Assembly: GCF_000949455.1 (NCBI RefSeq)
Contig: NZ_JXXK01000022.1
Span: 1 to 64,000 of the forward strand
Source of the DNA: Ruthenibacterium lactatiformans
GTDB lineage: Bacteria; Bacillota; Clostridia; Oscillospirales; Ruminococcaceae
Direction: 5' to 3'
Length of the DNA: 64,000 nt
Part shown: one piece after another, positions 43,544 to 50,666 of the stretch
Layout: each line of letters opens with the position of its first letter
Position numbering within the stretch: the first letter of the stretch is position 1
Notes under the pieces: generated by a model
Told to the model about the DNA's origin: nothing
Seen by the model: the letters and a program-made list of their open reading frames with translations, nothing else
The model's database searches: none
Program-made: the position numbers and the translations under genes

Positions 43544-45136
43544 ATGGATATGCAGAGCAGGGCCGCGGGCGATGCGCCGCGCGCCGCCATTTACTGCCGC
43601 CTGTCGGAGGAGGACGCGGACAAGGCAGACCCCGGGCAGGACAGCCGCAGCATCCAGAACCAGAAGTCCATGCTGGTACGGTACGCGGTAGAGCAAGGCT
43701 GGCAGATATACAATATTTACAGCGACGACGATTATACGGGCAGCGACAGGGAACGCCCCCAGTTCAACCGTTTGCTGGAGGATGCGCGCAGGGGCTGCTT
43801 CGACATCGTGCTGTGCAAAAGCCAGAGCCGCTTCACCCGCGAGATGGAGCTGGTGGAAAAATACATCCACGGCCTGTTCGTGGAATGGAACGTGCGCTTT
43901 GTGGGCTATGCCGACAACGCCGACACCGCAAATCGTGGCAACAAAAAGGCCAGGCAGATCAATGGGCTGGTGAACGAATGGTATCTGGAGGATATGTCCC
44001 AGAATATCCGCACCGTGCTGGACGCAAAGCGGCGGCAGGGGGAGTTCGTGGGCAGCTTTGCCTCTTACGGATACCGGAAGGACCCGCAGGACAAACACCG
44101 CCTGCTTGTGGACGAGCCGGCGGCGGCGGTGGTGCGGCGCATCTATGCGCTGTACCTTTCCGGCTGGGGCGCTTCACGCATTGCGGCACAGCTCAACCGG
44201 GAACAGGTGCCGAATCCAAGCGCATACAAAAAGCAGAACAACCCGGCTTTCAACCGGGGCCGCTCCACCGCGCTGGCAGAGCTCTGGAGCGATTCCACGG
44301 TGCTGGGCATCCTGAAAAAGCAGGTGTACACAGGAACCACCGTGCAGCATGTCAACGAGAAAATCAGCTACAAAAGCAAGCGCCTGCGCCGCCTGCCGCC
44401 CGAGCGCCGGGCCGTGGTGCAGGGAACCCATGCGGCGGTCATCGACACGGAAACATGGGAGGCCGTTCAGCGGAAGCTGGCGGAGGGGGGAGCGGAGCAG
44501 CGCAGGGAAGGCAGGCGGGACGCGCTGGCGGGAAAATGCCGCTGCGCGCTGTGCGGCGGAAAGCTGCAAAGCAAATACGGCCGTGCGGGAAAATACCTGC
44601 GGTGCCGCACCCACGCTGTGGCCCCGGAGCGCTGCCCGGGTGTGAGCATCCGGCGGGACGAGGCCGCGCAGTGTGTGCTGGAGGCGCTGCAGGCCTGCAT
44701 GGCGCGGTATCTGGACCGGGAATATCTGGCGCGGCATCTGCGTCCGCCGGAGGCCGCGGCACACAGGCAGGAACAGCTGGCGCTGCGCGCCGCCCGGCTG
44801 GAGCAGGCGCTGGTACGCCAGCGCGCCTGCCGCAAAACGCTGTATGAGGACCGCGTGGACGGCGCTGTCACGGCTGCACAGTTCGCGGAGCTGAGCGCTG
44901 CGTTTGAGGCGGAGATCGCCCGGTTGGGAAAAGAGCTGGCGGCGGCGGAGCGGGAACGCGGTGCGGCGGTGGAGCAGGCGGCGCAGTGCGTGACGGCGGA
45001 GCAGCTTGTGGAAAAATATGCCCGGGCCGATGTGCTGACGGACGAGATGGCCGAATGTATGGTGGAGGCCGTGCTGGTGGGCAGGCCGGAGCGCCAGCGC
45101 AGGCCCGTTCCGCTGGAGATACGCTGGAGGTTTTGA
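43544..45136 (+). CDS. Large serine recombinase
   Basis: A 530-aa large serine recombinase. The catalytic resolvase domain has AIYCRLSEED with nucleophile Ser21, DSRSIQNQKSML, DDDYTGSDRERPQFNRLLEDARRG and the active-site arginine region KSQSRFTREMELVEKY. The recombinase domain follows (ASYGYRKDPQ...YLSGWGASRIAAQLNREQVPNPS), then a zinc ribbon (CRCALCGGKL...CRTHAVAPERCPG, near 331-365) and a long coiled coil. Such enzymes join attP and attB in one direction and reverse this only with a directionality factor. Its 3' end is 49 bp from the attachment arm at 45,185. Strongly implicated in the 8.4-kb inversion. AGGGAGGGGG precedes the ATG. Confidence 0.95.
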   Translation: MDMQSRAAGDAPRAAIYCRLSEEDADKADPGQDSRSIQNQKSMLVRYAVEQGWQIYNIYSDDDYTGSDRERPQFNRLLEDARRGCFDIVLCKSQSRFTREMELVEKYIHGLFVEWNVRFVGYADNADTANRGNKKARQINGLVNEWYLEDMSQNIRTVLDAKRRQGEFVGSFASYGYRKDPQDKHRLLVDEPAAAVVRRIYALYLSGWGASRIAAQLNREQVPNPSAYKKQNNPAFNRGRSTALAELWSDSTVLGILKKQVYTGTTVQHVNEKISYKSKRLRRLPPERRAVVQGTHAAVIDTETWEAVQRKLAEGGAEQRREGRRDALAGKCRCALCGGKLQSKYGRAGKYLRCRTHAVAPERCPGVSIRRDEAAQCVLEALQACMARYLDREYLARHLRPPEAAAHRQEQLALRAARLEQALVRQRACRKTLYEDRVDGAVTAAQFAELSAAFEAEIARLGKELAAAERERGAAVEQAAQCVTAEQLVEKYARADVLTDEMAECMVEAVLVGRPERQRRPVPLEIRWRF

Positions 45137-45184
45137 CCCGCGCAGCGCGGACGCAGCGGGGGAGAGTACATATGCCGTCCCGCC

Positions 45185-45233
45185 AGGTGGCATTCCCCAA
45201 TGACGGCAGACGGCGTCAATGACGCTCCGGCCG
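45185..45233. other. Right recombination junction (attachment-site arm plus ATPase half)
   Basis: The arm AGGTGGCATTCCCCAATGAC starts at 45,185 and leads into GGCAG and the core AGACGGCGTCA (45,208-45,218), followed by ATPase codons AATGACGCTCCG. With the left arm it would form a 50-bp near-palindrome whose centre is a GA dinucleotide (45,209-45,210), the normal size and symmetry for serine-recombinase attP sites. Confidence 0.82.
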
Positions 45234-45976
45234 TAAAAGAGGCGGATATCGGCGTCGCCATGGGGATCACGGGGACGGACGTGACGAAGGAGGCTTCGGG
45301 CGTCGTCATCCTGGACGATAATTTCGCAACCATTGTGGCCGCCGTGGAGGAGGGCCGCGTCATCTACCAGAATATCCGCCGGTTCATCCGGTTCCTGCTC
45401 ACTTCCAATTTGGGCGAGGTGCTGGGAATGCTGTTCGGCATGCTGCTGCATCTGCCCGTGACGCTGCTGCCCATCCAGATCCTGTTGGTGAACCTGTTCA
45501 CCGACGGCCTGCCCGCCATCGCGCTGGGCATGGAGCCGCCGGCCCGCGACATTATGAAGCGCAAGCCGCGCCCAAAAACGGAGGGATTGTTCGCCCACGG
45601 GCTGGCGCGCACCATCGTCATACGCGGCATGATGCTGGGCATGGCCTCCTGCGGGGCATACTGGGCCGTTCTGGCCACCAGCGGAGACCTGATCGTTGCC
45701 CGCAGCGCGTGCTTTTTGACCATTGTGTTTTCCCAGATGCTGCATATTTTTGAATGCAGGGGAGAGGGGCTGGATTTCCGTGGCAACCCGGCGCTGCTGG
45801 CGGCGGCATTTACCTCCGTGGCCGCAACGGTAGTCAGCGTGTATCTGCCCATGGTTCAGGGCTTTTTCGGCACGGCGGCCGTGCTGGGCGCGGACCTTGT
45901 GCCTGTTGCCATTGCGGTGCTGGCGGGGCCGGTCATCATGGCCGTGCTGCGGCGCGTCAAAAAGCTGTTCCTGTAA
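45218..45976 (+). pseudogene. P-type Ca2+-ATPase-like gene, C-terminal 252 codons (separated by inversion)
   Basis: It continues the ATPase exactly where the minus-strand half stops: NDAPAVKEADIGVAMGITGTDVTKEASGVVILDDNFATIV (hinge and magnesium-binding motif), then membrane helices 5-10 with the ion-binding LLPIQILLVNLFTDGLPAIALG. The open frame could begin at an ATG at 45,200 inside the attachment arm, where AGGTGG lies nine bases upstream, but a fragment without the catalytic domains cannot be a pump. In the flipped orientation the whole gene would occupy about 43,418-45,976 on the plus strand, 852 aa, a normal length. Confidence 0.92.
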
Positions 45977-45987
45977 AAAAGCATCGG

Positions 45988-46024
45988 AGCGCGCCGGACG
46001 AATTCTTCGTCCGGCGCGCTTTTT
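45988..46024 (+). terminator. Intrinsic terminator after the ATPase C-half
   Basis: AGCGCGCCGGACGAA and TTCGTCCGGCGCGCT form a perfect 15-bp stem with a 3-nt loop, followed by TTTTC, 11 bp after the stop codon. A functional terminator is retained although the gene is split. Confidence 0.88.
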
Positions 46025-46151
46025 CGTGTACAGAGTGTTTTTCCCGTGTTTATTTCCCTGTTTCCGTGCGAATACTAACAAAAACGGAACATTGCGCATA
46101 CAGTGGCGGGAGGGCGTTTGCCGGGCCGCGGGCGCAAGGGAGGGAACCACT

Positions 46152-47372
46152 TTGGAAAAATTTATCAAATGGAGCTGCTTTATCACGTCCGGATGCGTGG
46201 TGATCGTATTTATCTTCGCATTGTACATCGGCACGCTTCTGCCCGACACCTTTCTTGTGACGGCGGGCGGGGACATTGCCATTGCGGGCATGCCGTTCGT
46301 GCGCACGGCCGCGGCCGCATCCACAGGCGAGGTGGCGGGCCTTTCGGGGGGCTCGTCCTATAACGCGGATCTTACCATCGCGGGAATCGTGCCGGTAAAG
46401 ACCGTGCGCGCGCAGGTGGTGGAGCGGCGTGTGGTACAGGTGTGCGGTACGCCCTTCGGCATCAAAATGTTCGCCAACGGCGCGATGGTAGTGGGCTTCA
46501 GCGATATTTACACGTCCACGGGGTATCAGAATCCGGCCAAAACGGCCGGCCTGCGCATGGGCGACGTTATTACCTCCATCGCGGGGAGGGACACCAAAAC
46601 AAATGAGGATGTGGCGGCGGCGCTGCAGGGACTGGCGGGCGCGCCCGCCGAGGTGGTCTATGTGCGGGACGGCGTGGAGAAATCCGTGCTGCTTACCGCT
46701 GTGAAGGATTCCACCACCGACAGCTGGCGCACAGGCATGTGGGTGCGGGATTCCTCCGCAGGCATCGGCACGCTCACTTTTGTGGACAACACCACGGGCA
46801 CTTTCGCGGGCCTGGGTCATTCCATCCACGATGTGGATACGGGCACCACGATCTCGCTGCTCAAGGGCGAGATCGTGCCGGTGGAGATCACGGGCGCGGT
46901 GGCGGGCAGCGCCGGCAGCCCCGGCGAGCTGAAAGGCCGTTTCCTTACCAGCGTGCCGACGGGGACCATCACCGTGAACGGCGAGACTGGCGTTTACGGC
47001 AGTGTGAAAAGCTATATGAAAGGCATCGAAGCGGAGGTCGCTCTGGCGCAGGAGGTCAATACCGGAGATGCGGAAATCATTACGACCATTGAAGGCCAGG
47101 AGCCGAAGCGTTATACCGCCGTCATTGAAAAAATCGCTCTTTCGTCTGACAATCCCAACCGCAACATGGTGGTGCGCGTGACAGACCCCCGCCTGCTCAC
47201 CGCCACAGGCGGCATCGTGCAGGGCATGAGCGGCAGCCCCATCCTGCAGGACGGCCGGTTGGTGGGCGCGGTGACGCATGTGCTGGTAAACGACCCCACC
47301 CGGGGCTACGGCATTTTTGCGGAAAATATGGTGCAGTCTGCAGATGCGGCGGCCCAGCGCGAGGCGGCGTAA
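46152..47372 (+). CDS. spoIVB: SpoIVB serine peptidase (sporulation, sigma-K checkpoint)
   Basis: A 406-aa SpoIVB (S55) peptidase. It has an N-terminal membrane anchor (CFITSGCVVIVFIFALYIG), a PDZ domain (TAGLRMGDVITSIAGRDTKTNEDV) and the catalytic domain with His223 in GLGHSIHD and the serine motif GMSGSP (358-363) followed by AVTHVLVNDPTRGYGIFAEN. In spore formers it is made in the forespore and signals across the intermembrane space to activate pro-sigma-K processing. The start is a TTG at 46,152, with GGGAGGG seven bases upstream. It precedes spo0A, the conserved clostridial order. Confidence 0.93.
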   Translation: MEKFIKWSCFITSGCVVIVFIFALYIGTLLPDTFLVTAGGDIAIAGMPFVRTAAAASTGEVAGLSGGSSYNADLTIAGIVPVKTVRAQVVERRVVQVCGTPFGIKMFANGAMVVGFSDIYTSTGYQNPAKTAGLRMGDVITSIAGRDTKTNEDVAAALQGLAGAPAEVVYVRDGVEKSVLLTAVKDSTTDSWRTGMWVRDSSAGIGTLTFVDNTTGTFAGLGHSIHDVDTGTTISLLKGEIVPVEITGAVAGSAGSPGELKGRFLTSVPTGTITVNGETGVYGSVKSYMKGIEAEVALAQEVNTGDAEIITTIEGQEPKRYTAVIEKIALSSDNPNRNMVVRVTDPRLLTATGGIVQGMSGSPILQDGRLVGAVTHVLVNDPTRGYGIFAENMVQSADAAAQREAA

Positions 47373-47506
47373 AAAAGCGCGAAAAAGCCCGGGATGTGCG
47401 GTGCTGCGCGTTTTTGGGCCGGAAACAGCGGCTTTTGCCAAACCACTGTATTTTGTGTCGAAACAGATTTTTCTTACCAAATATGGAAATTTTTTCATGG
47501 AAACTG

Positions 47507-47535
47507 TTGCATTATATGGGAATATATGGTAGAAT
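47507..47535 (+). promoter_or_regulatory. Vegetative-type promoter of spo0A
   Basis: TTGCAT (47,507-47,512), a 17-bp spacer and TAGAAT (47,530-47,535) make a good housekeeping promoter, about 70 bp before the spo0A start. The surrounding AT-rich block (47,440-47,540) contrasts with the GC-rich neighbourhood. Confidence 0.65.
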
Positions 47536-47605
47536 TTAGGTCGTTGAGGAAATGAGCGGGAAACCCTCGAACCTGAGAGAAATAACCATATGGAGGAACG
47601 AAAAA

Positions 47606-48358
47606 ATGGAACAAGTTAAACTGCTGATGACGGAATTATCCCCGGAGCTTACCAGGCTGTGCGCCGAGACGCTGGCGGCGCAGGACATCGCGGTGACAGT
47701 GTGTGAAAAGGACGGTGCGAAGGCGCTGGCGGCCCTTTCGGCGGAAAAGCCGGATGCCGTGCTGCTGGATGCGTTCATGCCTGGCCTGGACGCGCTGACG
47801 GTAAAACAGCGGTACGACGAAGCAGGCGGCGGAAAGACCGTGTTTTTCGTCACCGGCAGTTTCACGGACGATGCGCTGGAAAGCGAAATGATGAAAAAAG
47901 GCTTTTCGTTCTACTTCCAAAAACCCTTTGACCCCGAGGTGCTGGCGGCGCGTGCCCGCACGGCGGCGGGCCGCCATGCGGCTGCACAGCCTGTGGTGGA
48001 CGACGAGTGCACCGTGACGGAGATCCTGCACCAGATCGGCGTGCCTGCGCACATCAAGGGCTACCAGTTCCTGCGGGACGCCATCCTGATGACAATGGAA
48101 AACCAGGATTATATCAACAGCGTTACAAAGCGCCTGTATCCGGAGATCGCAAAGCGCAACGGCACCACGGCCAGCCGTGTGGAGCGGGCCATCCGCCACG
48201 CCATTGAGGTGGCGTGGGACCGCGGCGATGTGGACACGCTGAACAGCTATTTCGGCTATACGATCCACAACCTGCGGGGCAAGCCGACGAATTCGGAATT
48301 CATCGCCATGATAGCGGACAAGATGCGGCTGGACAAAAAGAGCCACCGCACGGCGTGA
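47606..48358 (+). CDS. spo0A: Spo0A master sporulation regulator with atypical receiver
   Basis: 250 aa. The receiver domain keeps the phospho-acceptor Asp55 (VLLDAFMP), Thr83 and Lys106 (QKPFD). The usual acidic pair near residues 10-11 is replaced by Thr9-Glu10 (LLMTELSPEL), so magnesium binding may be altered. The C-terminal Spo0A DNA-binding domain is well conserved: ILHQIGVPAHIKGYQFLRDAI, SRVERAIRHAIEVAWDRGD and NSYFGYTIHNLRGKPTNSEFIAMIADK. It controls entry into sporulation. GGAGGAACG precedes the ATG. Confidence 0.94.
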   Translation: MEQVKLLMTELSPELTRLCAETLAAQDIAVTVCEKDGAKALAALSAEKPDAVLLDAFMPGLDALTVKQRYDEAGGGKTVFFVTGSFTDDALESEMMKKGFSFYFQKPFDPEVLAARARTAAGRHAAAQPVVDDECTVTEILHQIGVPAHIKGYQFLRDAILMTMENQDYINSVTKRLYPEIAKRNGTTASRVERAIRHAIEVAWDRGDVDTLNSYFGYTIHNLRGKPTNSEFIAMIADKMRLDKKSHRTA

Positions 48359-48384
48359 AAACGGTTTGACACAGCCGTTTTTGA
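48358..48384 (+). terminator. Probable spo0A terminator
   Basis: AAACGG...CCGTTT makes a short stem just after the spo0A stop codon, ending in TTTTTG. It is modest in strength. Confidence 0.5.
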
Positions 48385-48477
48385 AGCACAGCGAGAAACG
48401 GCGGCAAATGCGGTTATACAAGATTTACGGTCGTGAGCCAACATTCAAAACGATAAACTGTTTTTGACAGAACCTAT

Positions 48478-48529
48478 AAACTCCTTGATTTATTGGGTGT
48501 GGACCGCCCTGTAATGAGAGGAGTTTTTT
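48478..48529 (+). terminator. Terminator-like hairpin at the left end of the AT-rich island
   Basis: AAACTCCT (48,478-48,485) pairs with AGGAGTTT (48,519-48,526), followed by TTTG. No gene precedes it directly; it may end the spo0A transcript or an unrecognised short RNA. Confidence 0.4.
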
Positions 48530-48561
48530 GTTGCGTTGCAAAAGGGTGAGAATTTGAGGCG

Positions 48562-48598
48562 AAAAAAGGACGTGCCGCAGATGCGACACGTCTTTTTT
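48562..48598. terminator. Bidirectional terminator after the XRE gene
   Basis: GACGTGccGCA and TGCgaCACGTC form a stem (48,569-48,592) bordered by six A on the left and six T on the right, so it can terminate in both directions. It overlaps the stop codon of the leftward XRE gene. Confidence 0.75.
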
Positions 48599-48926
48599 AT
48601 TCTCTCATTCTCTTTTTTACAGCGGCGGCAACATCGGCTATAAGATGCAATTCCTGCATTGTGCAACCGTCCAGACAGGCTGCAATTTGGTTTTTTAGCT
48701 CTTGGGTGGAATGGTTCAAGCTGTCGCACAAAAGGTCATTAGAGGTCACGTTAAGAGCGTTTGCTATTGCAACAAGCGTTTCGATACTGGTTTTTATTTT
48801 ACCTCGTTCAATATGGGAAAGGTTGGTAGCAGTAATGTCGGCAAGCTCTGCCAATTTTTCCTGCGATAGCTTTTGCGATTTTCGCGTTTGGGCAATCCGC
48901 TCTCCAAGACGTTTATAATCGACCAT
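48597..48926 (-). CDS. XRE-family helix-turn-helix regulator
   Basis: 109 aa with an N-terminal Cro/C1-type helix-turn-helix (RIAQTRKSQKLSQEKLAELADITATNLSHIERGKIKTSIETLVAIANALNVTSNDLL, 10-66) and a short C-terminal helix. It is AT-rich and transcribed against its neighbours. The divergent promoter region (48,927-49,036) is shared with a membrane-protein gene, which it may regulate. The codon and base composition suggest recent acquisition. Confidence 0.88.
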   Translation of the reverse strand: MVDYKRLGERIAQTRKSQKLSQEKLAELADITATNLSHIERGKIKTSIETLVAIANALNVTSNDLLCDSLNHSTQELKNQIAACLDGCTMQELHLIADVAAAVKKRMRE

Positions 48927-49036
48927 TTCACACCTCCATTTTCCTTTATTTAATTGTAAATCCGATTTTGAAATGTTATAATCGAATAAGAATCCTAAAA
49001 GGATTCATGATTAATAATATTGTGGGAGGAATAATC

Positions 49037-49891
49037 ATGGAGACAAACGAAAAAACAATTGTTCCACAACATGCAGGTACAAAGAGGAAATGGAGAATAG
49101 GGTGCGTGGTTATTATAACTGCTCTAGTTGTTTTGGGGGTGGTCGCAGGAGTGGTATTCACTCGACAGCAAGAGCAACATCGCCAGGAGATGTTGACCAC
49201 TCTTTTGTCGAAAATCTTACAAGGAGAGTTTGCCGAAGCAGAAGAGATATATTGCTCATTAAACGAAAAAACGCGGCAATTTGTTCAAAGTGAAGTGGAA
49301 CAAAGCTTAATGCGGGAGGGCTTTAATTGGTTTGTTGCTCAAAGCGATTTGATATCAGAAGTTAAGTCGACCACTCCATTTGATAAAGTACACGAACTGA
49401 AAAGTTTAGCGTCTGCTGTTGGTGTACAGCAGCTGACTCCTTTAATTGATAAGGCTCTGGAATTGGAAAAATTTGTACCCTCGGCATCATTCAGAGAAGT
49501 ATTAGAAAATGATGATACTGTTGAATCATACAAACATTTTGAAGTGGCAGTGAAACTATATAACAACGGTTTGGCGGACACAGGCTATATAGCAGAGGCT
49601 TTGTATGCGTGTGCAGATAGCTGTATGCAGACAGTACAGAAAGTTGAAGAGATGGGATTAGAAGGATACCGTATGCAAGAACTGTATGATTTTTACAAGC
49701 AGTCAGCTGAGAGCTATATGATTTTTGCTCAAGGGTTCAAAGACAGTGATTCGGCATTGTTGGAACAGGGGAAAAGTGCTGTGAAAGAGTATCTGCAAGG
49801 ACAAATATTATTGCTGGAGGACGCAAAAGACATGACGGAAAACATAAGAAATATACTCGAGGATATGCTTATAATGATTGAAGAATATTGA
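49037..49891 (+). CDS. Single-pass membrane protein of unknown function
   Basis: 284 aa: a short cytoplasmic start (METNEKTIVPQHAGTKRKW), one membrane helix (IGCVVIITALVVLGVVAGVVF) and an extracellular all-helical domain with many E/Q/K residues (EMLTTLLSKILQGEFAEAEEIYCSLNEKTRQFVQSEVEQ). The repeated helix pairs look like an alpha-solenoid or tether. GGGAGGAATAATC sets the start. It lies in an AT-rich island. Family not recognised. Confidence 0.7.
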   Translation: METNEKTIVPQHAGTKRKWRIGCVVIITALVVLGVVAGVVFTRQQEQHRQEMLTTLLSKILQGEFAEAEEIYCSLNEKTRQFVQSEVEQSLMREGFNWFVAQSDLISEVKSTTPFDKVHELKSLASAVGVQQLTPLIDKALELEKFVPSASFREVLENDDTVESYKHFEVAVKLYNNGLADTGYIAEALYACADSCMQTVQKVEEMGLEGYRMQELYDFYKQSAESYMIFAQGFKDSDSALLEQGKSAVKEYLQGQILLLEDAKDMTENIRNILEDMLIMIEEY

Positions 49892-49976
49892 TGTTTTCAG
49901 AGTTTAGGGTGTTTTGAGAGTTTTCTAACAAAATAGGTGGGAAAATTCAAACGATTGATTTCAAGGAGGAAAAGAA

Positions 49977-50438
49977 ATGGCACTTATTAAATGTCCGGAA
50001 TGCGGAAAAGAAATATCAGATGCAAGTACGGCGTGTATTCATTGTGGCTATCCGATAAGCAAGAATCCAGATGTGCAAAAGAAAGTGAAATCTAATATTG
50101 AAAACAAAGAAAAAGAAACGCCTAAATCGGAGGCTGAAGAGGAAAAAACTAAGGCGGGATGTATCTGGATAGGCTTTACGGCGATAATACTGCTTTTCTT
50201 TGCGATAGGAATTATGGGAGAGATTGATTCATCTTCTGCCTCTACAAAACCAAAAAGCTATACGCCAACATATGAATACAACATTCCAGACTATGAATAC
50301 GATGTTCCGGATGATGGATTATCAGGCGGGGAATATTGGTGCATGGGGAAAGGGGACACTTGCCAGAACAAGACTTATAGTGCATATGATTTTTATTGTA
50401 GTTCTTGCGACCCGGATGGAGATAACATTGAGGGATAG
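49977..50438 (+). CDS. Zinc-ribbon membrane protein
   Basis: 153 aa. An N-terminal zinc ribbon (CPECGKEISDASTACIHCGYPI, CxxC twice, residues 6-25) is followed by a K/E-rich stretch, one membrane helix (GCIWIGFTAIILLFFAIGIMG) and an outer tail rich in Y/P/D with four cysteines (CMGKGDTCQN...CSSCDPDGDN), which could form disulphides. AAGGAGGAAAAGAA precedes the ATG. It lies 85 bp after the previous membrane-protein gene and may share its transcript. Function unknown. Confidence 0.75.
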   Translation: MALIKCPECGKEISDASTACIHCGYPISKNPDVQKKVKSNIENKEKETPKSEAEEEKTKAGCIWIGFTAIILLFFAIGIMGEIDSSSASTKPKSYTPTYEYNIPDYEYDVPDDGLSGGEYWCMGKGDTCQNKTYSAYDFYCSSCDPDGDNIEG

Positions 50439-50535
50439 CGGTAAAAGTCAAAAACTTGACACAAATCGACCCTTTGACTTTTGGCCGCACTTGTGAAAAA
50501 TTTTTAGCAAAGGGAAAATAGCTTTAAAATATAAG

Positions 50536-50576
50536 GCTTCACTTTAACCCAAAGCGGGGAGAGGTGAAGCTTTTTT
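50536..50576 (+). terminator. Terminator at the end of the AT-rich island
   Basis: GCTTCAC (50,536-50,542) and GTGAAGC (50,564-50,570) pair, followed by six T. It separates the island from the cca gene. Confidence 0.75.
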
Positions 50577-50666
50577 ACATGGATATTCTTTTATGCGTCC
50601 TTTTTTCTATGCGTATTTTATGCTATACTATTACCGCAGAAATCGGCACGGAAAGGAGGCGCGCGC

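Larger units (their letters stand above)
36842..45218. other. Inverted 8.4-kb chromosomal segment (putative recombinase-driven inversion)
   Basis: The two ends share the 11-bp core AGACGGCGTCA in opposite orientation (36,842-36,852 on the minus strand, 45,208-45,218 on the plus strand). Reversing the segment between them fuses codon 600 of the minus-strand ATPase half with the AAT codon at 45,218 and restores GDGVNDAP in frame. The segment carries the ATPase N-half, a glycosyltransferase, a DUF6514-like gene, a split XRE-S24 regulator, rarA, a 41-aa frame and a large serine recombinase. A simple insertion would leave both ATPase halves on one strand, so an inversion is required. Confidence 0.85.

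Noticed and set aside
36843..45976. The idea that the ATPase gene was simply interrupted by an inserted element.
   Set aside because: A simple insertion keeps both halves on the same strand; here they are on opposite strands, and unrelated housekeeping-type genes lie between.
45897..46151. In-frame extension of spoIVB upstream to 45,897.
   Set aside because: It would cross the ATPase terminator and overlap that gene; the TTG at 46,152 has the ribosome site and directly precedes the membrane anchor.
44174..46324. A 716-codon minus-strand frame antisense to the recombinase and ATPase C-half.
   Set aside because: Long antisense frames are expected in GC-rich DNA; it covers two proven genes and a terminator and shows no domain.
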